This document shows, one piece after another, positions 38,653 to 45,968 of a DNA stretch of 64,000 nt. The translations under genes and the position numbers were made by a program. Positions within the stretch are counted from its first letter, which is position 1, and each line of letters starts with the position of its first letter. The stretch comes from Mariniphaga sp041684965 (GTDB lineage Bacteria > Bacteroidota > Bacteroidia > Bacteroidales > Prolixibacteraceae), in NCBI GenBank assembly GCA_041684965.1, contig JAWLGR010000008.1, forward strand, positions 122,212 to 186,211. Direction: 5' to 3'. The notes beneath the pieces are model-generated. The model saw only the letters and a list, made by a program, of their open reading frames with translations. It did no database searches and was not told the DNA's origin.

Positions 38653-38808
38653 AATGTGTAGTTTTCAATAACGACCAAAATAAAGCAGATTTCAGAACGT
38701 ATATTTTGCAAATGTGTGGTTTTCAAGTTTTACGAAGTATCTGCTTAAATGATTATCCTTCCAAAAAATAAAAGAACGAAGAGAATGTGTACAATCAAGT
38801 TTAACGAA
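38651..38808 (+). repeat. Three imperfect copies of the 27-nt locus repeat
   Basis: Copies start at 38651 (AGAATGTGTAGTTTTCAA then TAACGA, with a 3-nt gap), 38710 (AAATGTGTGGTTTTCAAG then TTTTACGAA) and 38782 (AGAATGTGTACAATCAAG then TTTAACGAA). The second matches copy A at about 24 of 27 positions. They fill the spacer between the convergent TPR-CHAT and anti-sigma genes. The first overlaps the TPR-CHAT stop codon. Confidence 0.6.
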
Positions 38809-38813
38809 TAAAT

Positions 38814-40313
38814 CTATCGAATTAAATGTCTGGTTTTTCTTAATACGGTTTTTGCATCGGTTGCATAATATCCATTCCGGTTGATAATTGCATTTAATTG
38901 TTTTCTTGCATCGTCTTTTTCTCCCAGCTTAATATAACACAAAGCTTTATACCACTCAGCTTCTTCAACAAAAATATTGTCTCCGTGATTAATTACCTGG
39001 GAGTATGCAGGAATTGCCTCTTCATATTTACCCATATTTTGTAAAGTTGAAGCTTTGTAAAATTGAAAAACGAACTTTTCATCATTTTCCTTTATGGCTC
39101 TGTCATATAAAATAAGAGCTTTATCGTATGCCCCTTCTGCAAAAAAATTATTGGCTTGCTGAAGTATTCCAAGGTAAGAAGCTACAGTCCTCTCAGGAGC
39201 CCATTGTGGTGCCTGAAAATAATCTTCGTATGTGTGGTTACTGTTTGCTGTTTCTCTACCTAAAAGCCCGGCAAAAGCAATTAAAACAATTGCCACGGCA
39301 ACTCCTGCCCTCCACCAACTGGCATAACGGGTGCTTGTGTCCGGAACAATAGATCTGATTTCCCTGCTTTCCAAATCCTCTTTTACATGTTCAAGTTTCT
39401 CTCTAAGAGAAAAAATATCTTTTTCACCAACTGATATATCTATACTTTTTCGCAAGGCCACTTCGGCTCTTAGATCTGTATTCTCATTAAATTCTGTAAG
39501 GAAAAGTTTCAATTCTTCCCCTTCGAGTTCACCATTAATAAAATCTTCAATCTGATATTCAGATACATTCCAGGATGTTTCTGTCCTGGTTAAACGTTCA
39601 AGCTCTTTTCTAAGATTTATTATGTCAGGTTCAAGAATAGCTATTTCCATTTCGCGATGAATACTAACTTCACGTTGTAAAATACTATTTACAGCCAATT
39701 CCTGTTCAAAACGTTCAAGTTCAAAGCCGGTTAGTTCACCATTTAGGTAGGCATCAACTTCTTCAGCTGAACACTGTTCCCGAACAGAGGAAGAAACTTT
39801 CATTAGTGTTTCCCTAAGATTAATGATATCCTTTTCAAGTACCGCTTCTTCCAATCCTTCTGTTTCAAAAGCCAAATCATCAAATTCATCACTAAGCAAA
39901 TCTTCATTTAAAGTAGAATTATTCTGCTCACGGTAAAATTCATGAATGTTTTCATTTGACACCAACTCATGTTGATAAACATGAGCTTTGGGAAGTGAAT
40001 CATAAAATTTCAGCAATTCTTCCGGTGAAAGGGTATCAGAAAGTTGTTGAATGTTTTTAAATCCTTCAAAAAGATCAAACGGTGCTGGTTCTTTATCGGA
40101 GCGTTTTGCAACTGTTTGAAGTTTTTCCCGCAGTTTAAGAACATCTTTTTCAGTAACTGCCAACTGAAGTGTTTTCTCAAATTCTACTTCGTCCCTTAGT
40201 GAGCTGTTGCTCTTCAGTTCAGTTTCGAAATCATTTTTTTCAGATGGACTAAGATTATCCATACAATAATCTTCAAGCCAATCAAGGAGTTTTGTTTTAG
40301 GTATCATCTTCAA
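38814..40313 (-). CDS. Membrane-spanning anti-sigma-like protein with internal repeats and TPR tail
   Basis: The 499-residue protein has a cytoplasmic N-terminal region of about 330 residues, one membrane helix (about 335-354, after WWRAGVAVAIV) and a periplasmic C-terminus with TPR motifs ('ALILYDRAIKENDEKFVFQF' and the repeats after it). The cytoplasmic part contains four related units, each ending in E-x-D-I/V-x-x-L-R-E/K-x-L (TEKDVLKLREKL, LEKDIINLRETL, LEPDIINLRKEL, GEKDIFSLREKL); three are preceded by an anti-sigma-like L-x-G-E-L/L-S-P-S-E helix pair. No zinc-binding HxxxCxxC was seen. The gene overlaps the upstream sigma gene by 17 nt. Role as its anti-sigma factor is inferred from topology and context. 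Confidence 0.75.
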   Translation of the reverse strand: MKMIPKTKLLDWLEDYCMDNLSPSEKNDFETELKSNSSLRDEVEFEKTLQLAVTEKDVLKLREKLQTVAKRSDKEPAPFDLFEGFKNIQQLSDTLSPEELLKFYDSLPKAHVYQHELVSNENIHEFYREQNNSTLNEDLLSDEFDDLAFETEGLEEAVLEKDIINLRETLMKVSSSVREQCSAEEVDAYLNGELTGFELERFEQELAVNSILQREVSIHREMEIAILEPDIINLRKELERLTRTETSWNVSEYQIEDFINGELEGEELKLFLTEFNENTDLRAEVALRKSIDISVGEKDIFSLREKLEHVKEDLESREIRSIVPDTSTRYASWWRAGVAVAIVLIAFAGLLGRETANSNHTYEDYFQAPQWAPERTVASYLGILQQANNFFAEGAYDKALILYDRAIKENDEKFVFQFYKASTLQNMGKYEEAIPAYSQVINHGDNIFVEEAEWYKALCYIKLGEKDDARKQLNAIINRNGYYATDAKTVLRKTRHLIR

Positions 40314-40884
40314 GTATTTTTTTAAATTCTGTATCCTGCTTAATCCTGCTAATCAAAAGTTCTTTGCATTTAAACTTCCTTTTCTTTGCGTATTTTTCAC
40401 CCTTATATCCCATAATTCGAGCAATTTCACTAAGAGGAACTTTTTCAAAAAATAACTGCAATAACTTTTGACAATCGGTACTCAGAGATCTAAAATGTTT
40501 CTGGTATAAACCATACTTTTCATTTTTTTCTACCAACTCAACCAGGTTATCATCGTATAAATCTTCCTGGAAGGGTAAAGTATCGTTCAATTTTTCCTGT
40601 TCAATACGCCGCTGTTCAAGTTGTTTTAACCACAAAAAACGGCAAACAGTAAAAAGATATCCCTGAAAAGAACTTGTTTCGAACACCAAATCACTTTCTT
40701 TCAACTTCCTGTAAATGACAATTATCGCTTCCTGAAAAACATCATTTGCATCATCTTCCGTCCCACTGTTTTTTTTGATGAACAAATTCACCTTATAATA
40801 AAACTGTTTGTAGATGAATTGCAGAATTAAATTGTCATGTCTTAATATCCCTTTAAGGATTTGCTCATCGCTGTAATTTTTCAT
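40297..40884 (-). CDS. ECF-type RNA polymerase sigma factor
   Basis: The 195-residue protein has a sigma region 2 (LFIKKNSGTEDDANDVFQEA, then the -10-contacting helix with FQGYLFTVCRFLWL) and a region 4 helix-turn-helix (VPLSEIARIMGYKGEKYAKK). Between them is the usual linker. It lacks extra domains. The gene overlaps the anti-sigma-like gene by 17 nt. A copy of the GAGGGTTACCTTTT motif lies 32 nt before its ATG, so it probably controls itself; the TA-rich block ends 6 nt before the ATG, leaving almost no leader. Confidence 0.88.
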   Translation of the reverse strand: MKNYSDEQILKGILRHDNLILQFIYKQFYYKVNLFIKKNSGTEDDANDVFQEAIIVIYRKLKESDLVFETSSFQGYLFTVCRFLWLKQLEQRRIEQEKLNDTLPFQEDLYDDNLVELVEKNEKYGLYQKHFRSLSTDCQKLLQLFFEKVPLSEIARIMGYKGEKYAKKRKFKCKELLISRIKQDTEFKKILEDDT

Positions 40885-40890
40885 GTTCGT

Positions 40891-40929
40891 CTATTATATA
40901 ATCCGTTAAATTTAGAAAAGGTAACCCTC
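40891..40929 (-). promoter_or_regulatory. ECF-like promoter motif C (sigma gene)
   Basis: On the minus strand GAGGGTTACCTTTT (40929-40916) is followed after 14 nt by TTATATAATAG (40901-40891), then 6 nt to the ATG. Same blocks and spacing as motifs A and B, consistent with autoregulation. Confidence 0.7.
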
Positions 40930-41357
40930 TTTTTATGAAAAAGTATAAAAAAAAATGCACAAGATTTTTTGAAAAGTGCAAAATATCCTAAAAAACAAAT
41001 ACTTGCGCCAATTTGAGAAAAAAAAAGAAAATGAACAAATAACTTATAGTATTTTTTTTCAAAGTAATTTTTATTGTGGAAACACAGGTTATAAATGTAT
41101 TATATTCTACAGTTATTATTAAGGCCCGGGAGTAAAATATGCTAAGTTATTATAAATTATTCCAGCAAGATGAGTATTACTTACCCCTCATTTATTTTGT
41201 ATTAATAAGCAATCAATTAGATAATTAATTTAAAATGACCAGATTAAACTATTTTCATCCTGGTGTATTTGCGATAAGTAGCAAAAATTCCATCATTGTG
41301 ACCAATTTACAACCGCCTTCTGGAAATTGAAATATTTTTGATTCTTTTTTCACTTTT
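40930..41357. other. 428-nt gene-free AT-rich stretch
   Basis: Between the sigma promoter and motif B no convincing gene was found. A 29-codon frame from 41139 has no supporting context. The stretch is otherwise plain AT-rich spacer. Confidence 0.5.
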
Positions 41358-41398
41358 GAGGGTTACCTTTTATGCATTTACAGAATATATATATATAA
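41358..41398 (+). promoter_or_regulatory. ECF-like promoter motif B (candidate small RNA)
   Basis: GAGGGTTACCTTTT (41358-41371) is followed after 14 nt by a (TA)6 block (41386-41398). It points toward the 3' end of argS, with no protein gene downstream on the plus strand. Confidence 0.7.
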
Positions 41399-41401
41399 GG
41401 A

Positions 41402-41467
41402 GGTGCTTTTTCCTTCAACCATTAAATCAAAAAAATATTAGAGGGGGAAAAATCGTCCCCCTTTTTT
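41402..41467 (+). ncRNA. Candidate ~65-nt small RNA under ECF-like promoter B
   Basis: Transcription from motif B should begin near 41400-41404 and stop at the intrinsic terminator ending at 41467. The stretch contains no ATG. It begins with AAGGAGGTGC and a U/C-rich segment (CTTTTTCCTTC) and ends with an A-rich linker before the hairpin. No known RNA family was recognised. The exact ends are estimates. Confidence 0.45.
41443..41467. terminator. Intrinsic terminator between candidate small RNA and argS
   Basis: GGGGGA and TCCCCC pair around AAAATCG and are followed on the plus strand by TTTTTT. On the minus strand the same hairpin comes just after the argS stop and is followed by TCTAATATTTTTTT, so it may serve argS as well. 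Confidence 0.75.
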
Positions 41468-43262
41468 ACATCCGGTCTGGAACATCAATTCCCATAAGAT
41501 TCATACCTGTCTTTAAAACTTTTCCAACGGTGGCTGAAAGTAATAATCTTAAATTGCGTATTGGCTTTTCTGTTTCTGTCATTATTGGATGATCATGATA
41601 AAACTGATTGTATTCCTTTCCCAGTTCATAACAGTAGTTTGCAAGAATTGCAGGACTATAACTGGCACCAGATTCTCTTACTGCATCGGGAAATTGAGCC
41701 ACTCGTTTCAACAAATCCTTTTCTTTATATGAAATTAAATCAGGAAAATGTTCGGTCGTTGTATCAATTTTAAGGTTTTTCTCTGCTGCTTTTCTTAATA
41801 CAGACTGAATCCGGGCATGGGTATATTGAATGAATGGTCCCGTATTTCCATTGAAATCAATAGATTCTTCCGGGTTGAAAAGCATATTCTTTTTAGGATC
41901 TACTTTAAGTATAAAATATTTCAATGCCCCCAGCGCAATCATTTCATATATTTTCTCGGCCTCATCATTAGATAATGTATCCAATTTGCCGAGTTCCTGT
42001 GCCATTTTCCTTGCCACATTCACCATTTCTTCCATCAAATCATCGGCATCAACAACAGTCCCCTCCCTGGATTTCATTTTACCACCGGGAAGTTCAACCA
42101 TTCCATACGAAAAATGATACAATCCTCTCCCCCAGCTGTATCCTAACTTATCGAGCAATGCAGCCAAAACCTGAAAATGATAATTTTGTTCGTTTCCAAC
42201 TACGTAAATCATCTTTGAAATATCGTAATCTCTAAACCGCATTTTAGCGGTTCCTATGTCTTGTGTAATATATACTGAAGTACCATCACTTCTTAACAGC
42301 AATTTGTTATCCAGGCCCTCCTCAGTTAAGTCAGCCCACACTGATCCATCGTCTTTCTGTTGAAAAATCCCTTCTCTGAGTCCGCGAAGCACCTCCTCCT
42401 TCCCAACAAGGTAGGTCTCAGATTCGTAATAAATGCTATCAAAATCTACCCCCATTTTTTTATAGGTTGCATCAAATCCTTTGTACACCCAATTATTCAT
42501 TGTTTGCCACAAATCAACCACTTCCTTATCGCCCGCCTCCCATTTGAGCAAAAGTTGTCGTGCTTCAAGAATAGATGGGGCCTGCTCCTCTGCATCTTTC
42601 TCGGAGAGCCCTTTTGCCATTAATTCTGTGATTTCTTTTTTGTAGTGATTGTTAAACTCAACATAAAGTTCGCCAACAAAATGATCTCCTTTTATTCCTG
42701 TAGATTCAGGGGTTTGACCATTTCCCCATTTTTGCCATGCCAGCATCGATTTACAGATATGAATTCCACGATCGTTAACAATATTGGTTTTGACAACCCT
42801 GAACCCATTGGCTTTTAATATTTCAGAGATTGAATACCCCAGCAGATTGTTCCTGATGTGACCAAGGTGAAGTGGCTTGTTAGTATTTGGTGATGAGTAT
42901 TCCACCATAACAATTTCAGCATTATCCTGTGCCTGAACAATGCCATAAAATTCATCATTCCATGCATCCTGCAGTTTGGAAATCCAATAATCGGTATTTA
43001 TTACGAGGTTTAAAAAACCTTTTACTACATTGTAAGCTTCCACACCGGAAATTTCTTGTTTTAGAAAATCACCAATTTCGGTTGCAGTAATTTCCGGACT
43101 TTTCCTTGAATACCTGGTAAACGGGAACACAACAAGGGTTATATCGCCTTCGAAATCCTTTCGGGTGTTTTGCAACTGAATAATTCCTTCATCAGCCTTA
43201 TACCCATAAAGCTTTTGCAAAGCCATCGCTACTATTTCACGTAATCTTTCTTCAATATTCAT
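41466..43262 (-). CDS. argS: Arginyl-tRNA synthetase
   Basis: The 598-residue class I synthetase charges tRNA-Arg. It shows the N-terminal Arg-specific domain (NIEERLREIV onward), the HIGH-type motif HLGHIRNNLLG after 'YSSPNTNKPLHLGH', the KMSK-like GKMKSREGTVVD, and the C-terminal DALR anticodon-binding domain beginning near 'HARIQSVLRKA'. A second Met two codons upstream is possible; relatives begin MNIEERL. The stop codon overlaps the U-run of the terminator described above. Confidence 0.96.
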   Translation of the reverse strand: MNIEERLREIVAMALQKLYGYKADEGIIQLQNTRKDFEGDITLVVFPFTRYSRKSPEITATEIGDFLKQEISGVEAYNVVKGFLNLVINTDYWISKLQDAWNDEFYGIVQAQDNAEIVMVEYSSPNTNKPLHLGHIRNNLLGYSISEILKANGFRVVKTNIVNDRGIHICKSMLAWQKWGNGQTPESTGIKGDHFVGELYVEFNNHYKKEITELMAKGLSEKDAEEQAPSILEARQLLLKWEAGDKEVVDLWQTMNNWVYKGFDATYKKMGVDFDSIYYESETYLVGKEEVLRGLREGIFQQKDDGSVWADLTEEGLDNKLLLRSDGTSVYITQDIGTAKMRFRDYDISKMIYVVGNEQNYHFQVLAALLDKLGYSWGRGLYHFSYGMVELPGGKMKSREGTVVDADDLMEEMVNVARKMAQELGKLDTLSNDEAEKIYEMIALGALKYFILKVDPKKNMLFNPEESIDFNGNTGPFIQYTHARIQSVLRKAAEKNLKIDTTTEHFPDLISYKEKDLLKRVAQFPDAVRESGASYSPAILANYCYELGKEYNQFYHDHPIMTETEKPIRNLRLLLSATVGKVLKTGMNLMGIDVPDRM

Positions 43263-43374
43263 AATCATTCAAAGTACACTTGTTTCTTTGAGCTTTCTCA
43301 GGTTTTCATGTTTAAGAAAATGCTCATTTTTTCGGCGTGACAAAGATAATACTTTAGGTTGTCAGGATGTTTTA

Positions 43375-43415
43375 ATTCAAAAAAAAAAGCCTTGCCAATG
43401 GCAAGACTTTTTTTT
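43375..43415 (-). terminator. Intrinsic terminator of the OmpA-family gene
   Basis: On the minus strand GTCTTGC and GCAAGGC pair around CATTG with one mismatch and are followed by a run of Ts. A-runs on the other side allow it to act in both directions. It lies 25 nt past the OmpA stop. Confidence 0.75.
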
Positions 43416-43440
43416 ATTTCACCTGTTAATCCCTGAAAAA

Positions 43441-44760
43441 TTATTGTCTAATCTTTAATTCTTCAAATTCCACCCTGCGGTTCATCCTCCTGTTTTGAAT
43501 GGATGTATTCGGCACGGCTGGTTTTTCTTCGCCATAATAATTGGAACCAACATATGCATTACTTATGCCTTTTGACAATAAATATTTTACAACAGCCTGA
43601 GCCCTTCTTTCAGAAAGTTTGATATTGTAAGCACTGGTGCCAATATCGCAGGTATGACCACCAACAACAATATCGTATTCTCTACTGCCGCTCAATTTGT
43701 TAATCAATTCATCAAGTTTCTTTTGCTCTTCAGGCCTTAATTCCGCTTTGTCAAAATCGAAATTAATAGATGATATATCCAGTTCAACCCAATCGATGGG
43801 GCAACCATATTTATCAACAGCTACTCCGCGGGGAGTATTCGGACATTTGTCTTCACAATCGATTACACCATCTCCGTCAGAATCGAGCGGACAGCCATGT
43901 TCATCAACCGGGCATCCTTTGGGAGTATTAGGACATTTATCCCTGTGATCAGGAACACCATCACCATCGGTGTCAGGGCAACCATTAAATTTGGCCAGGC
44001 CTGGAGTATCCGGACATTCATCCAGATGATCAGGAATACCATCACCATCACGATCGGGGCAACCTTTCAATTTCGGGTCACCAGGTTCATCCGGACATTC
44101 ATCCAGATAGTCTGGTACGCCATCACCATCTCTGTCAAGAGGGCATCCATGTTCATCAACAGCAACCCCGGGAGGTGTATTCGGGCATTTATCCCTTCTG
44201 TCAGGTACCCCGTCACCATCCGAATCTTTGCCAGCGCCGAATGAGAATTCAATAATCCCTGAGAGCTTTACTATATTATCATTGACGTTAGTCAATACAT
44301 CATTAACATACCGTTGCCCTTCAATACCATGGATATAACCTGCCTCCAGATATAAGGAAGTACTTGGACTTATGGGAAATTTAGTCCCTACCCCACCTTT
44401 GAAATTAACTCCTTCAGCATTGTTATCTAACAGATAACCAACCCCACCAAAAAGATAAGGTTGAACAGCACTGTTAACGGCCATCATCCTTCCGTTAAAA
44501 AACTTAAACCTAAGATTCAAGGATGGATTTGCAAAATCGATTCCTTCACTTGCAAATCCGGCTTCTGATTTTAACATCAAATCAAAAGTCGGGCTCAGAA
44601 ATCTGCTAAAATAAAATTCTCCTAAAAATCCCAGATCCTCTTTTTCAAGGTTGTAATATGCTCCAGGCCCCAAACCAATGGCCCATTTTTTGTCCGCATT
44701 TTGGGCAAATACACTTCCCACAAAAATTATGGAAAGAAAAATCATCGTAAATTTTTTCAT
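43441..44760 (-). CDS. OmpA family protein with thrombospondin type 3 repeats
   Basis: The 439-residue protein has a signal peptide (MKKFTMIFLSIIFVGSVFAQ), an N-terminal eight-strand-like barrel (residues about 25-175), five calcium-binding type 3 repeats (each D-x-D-G-D-G-V/I-x-D followed by C-P-x-T) over about 180-320, and a C-terminal OmpA peptidoglycan-binding domain with NFDFDKAELRPEEQKKL and LSERRAQAVVKYL. It anchors the outer membrane to peptidoglycan. A start two codons upstream is possible. It is a single gene with a terminator. Confidence 0.93.
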   Translation of the reverse strand: MKKFTMIFLSIIFVGSVFAQNADKKWAIGLGPGAYYNLEKEDLGFLGEFYFSRFLSPTFDLMLKSEAGFASEGIDFANPSLNLRFKFFNGRMMAVNSAVQPYLFGGVGYLLDNNAEGVNFKGGVGTKFPISPSTSLYLEAGYIHGIEGQRYVNDVLTNVNDNIVKLSGIIEFSFGAGKDSDGDGVPDRRDKCPNTPPGVAVDEHGCPLDRDGDGVPDYLDECPDEPGDPKLKGCPDRDGDGIPDHLDECPDTPGLAKFNGCPDTDGDGVPDHRDKCPNTPKGCPVDEHGCPLDSDGDGVIDCEDKCPNTPRGVAVDKYGCPIDWVELDISSINFDFDKAELRPEEQKKLDELINKLSGSREYDIVVGGHTCDIGTSAYNIKLSERRAQAVVKYLLSKGISNAYVGSNYYGEEKPAVPNTSIQNRRMNRRVEFEELKIRQ

Positions 44761-44907
44761 AATCATTAATTTTTTAGATTTTTACCGGCAATTAATTAAA
44801 TTTTTTTCGTCCAACAATATGATACTTTTTACAAAATAAGCTAGTTAACATTATTTTCCTTAACAAAAATATACAATTCTTTAAAATAACATTAAAATTT
44901 TGAAATT

Positions 44908-45447
44908 TTGTTTGCCATAATTGATATCGAAACTACTGGAAATAGCTATAAATTTGGACAAATTACCGAAATTGCCATTTTCCAATACAACGGAAGTGAA
45001 ATAACGGGCTCTTTTTCAACGCTTGTAAAACCTGAAATGGACATCCCACTTTTCATTACCCGATTGACAGGAATATCAAATGAAATGGTAAAAGATGCCC
45101 CAAAATTCTATGAAGTTGCAAAAAAAATAGTAGAATTTACAGCAGGAAGAATTTTTGTGGCTCATAATGTACAATTCGATTATAAATTCATTCAGGAAGA
45201 ATTCAAACGATTAGGATATGATTTTCATCGTAAAACACTTTGCACAGTAAAACTTTCAAGAAAATTTTTCCCGGGATTTAAATCCTATTCCCTTGGTCGT
45301 CTTTGCGATAATATAGGCATTGAAATTACCGGGCGTCATCGTGCAGCAGGTGATGCTCTGGCAACTGCGAAACTCTTTGATCTGTTAATCAGGGAAAATG
45401 ACAGAAAAAATTTCACAGAAGCGGCAAATCATCTAAAATTATTCTGA
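44908..45447 (+). CDS. DnaQ-like 3'-5' exonuclease
   Basis: The 179-residue protein has the three exonuclease motifs: Exo I IIDIETTG, Exo II HNVQFDY and Exo III HRAAGDALATAKL (DEDDh type). It is the length of a lone epsilon-type domain and lacks a GIY-YIG tail. It could proofread or trim DNA or RNA. The start is TTG at 44908: a TAA lies 15 nt upstream in frame and no ATG precedes the first motif. Its end overlaps the convergent DUF5606 gene by 9 nt. Confidence 0.88.
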   Translation: MFAIIDIETTGNSYKFGQITEIAIFQYNGSEITGSFSTLVKPEMDIPLFITRLTGISNEMVKDAPKFYEVAKKIVEFTAGRIFVAHNVQFDYKFIQEEFKRLGYDFHRKTLCTVKLSRKFFPGFKSYSLGRLCDNIGIEITGRHRAAGDALATAKLFDLLIRENDRKNFTEAANHLKLF

Positions 45448-45876
45448 TTCTTTTTTATCCTCCTCTTTGTCATGCTCCTCAGGTACTTCTTCTTCAGTAA
45501 AATCGAGCATTCCCTTACCCTGAAGGATATTATACCAAAGAAGGACTTTTTTAATATCCGAAACATATACCCTATCCCTGTCGTATTCAGGCAGAATTTC
45601 AGCGAAATAATTCTTTAATTTATCCGGAGAAGATTTATGACTTAAAGCTTCTCCTCCATTCTCCTTATCAGATATGGTCTTAAAAATTTCTTTCAACGGG
45701 ATATCTGCCGTATTGGTATAAATTGCAATATCCTCAAGTGCTGAAACTTTCGAAGATGAATACACCGGCATCCGTTTACCGGTATCAAGAGCCTCAACAA
45801 TAATATTATTCTTTGACTCAGCTATATGCTTAAATAAGCCCTGATGCCCCGAAACTGCTAATATTCCTTTTAACAT
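45439..45876 (-). CDS. DUF5606 family protein
   Basis: The 145-residue protein begins MLKGILAVSGHQGLFK and has 'NIIVEALDTGKRMPVY', the pattern of DUF5606, a Bacteroidota family of unknown function. The C-terminal 25 residues are nearly all Glu, Asp and Lys. The frame extends eight codons upstream, but the ATG at 45876 matches relatives. It seems cytoplasmic. It converges on the exonuclease gene with a 9-nt overlap. Confidence 0.82.
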   Translation of the reverse strand: MLKGILAVSGHQGLFKHIAESKNNIIVEALDTGKRMPVYSSSKVSALEDIAIYTNTADIPLKEIFKTISDKENGGEALSHKSSPDKLKNYFAEILPEYDRDRVYVSDIKKVLLWYNILQGKGMLDFTEEEVPEEHDKEEDKKESE

Positions 45877-45968
45877 ATCTATTTTTTTGCGAAGATACAA
45901 CTTTTACAAAACCCATAAAACTATGAATTAGAAGTTCAGCAAAATTCTATTCTTTTATTAATGAAAAT

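Noticed and set aside
41139..41228. 29-codon frame upstream of motif B
   Set aside because: No leader motif or promoter; composition is that of AT-rich spacer.
41338..41592. 84-codon plus-strand frame over motif B and the argS end
   Set aside because: It starts upstream of the promoter, crosses the terminator and runs antisense to argS.
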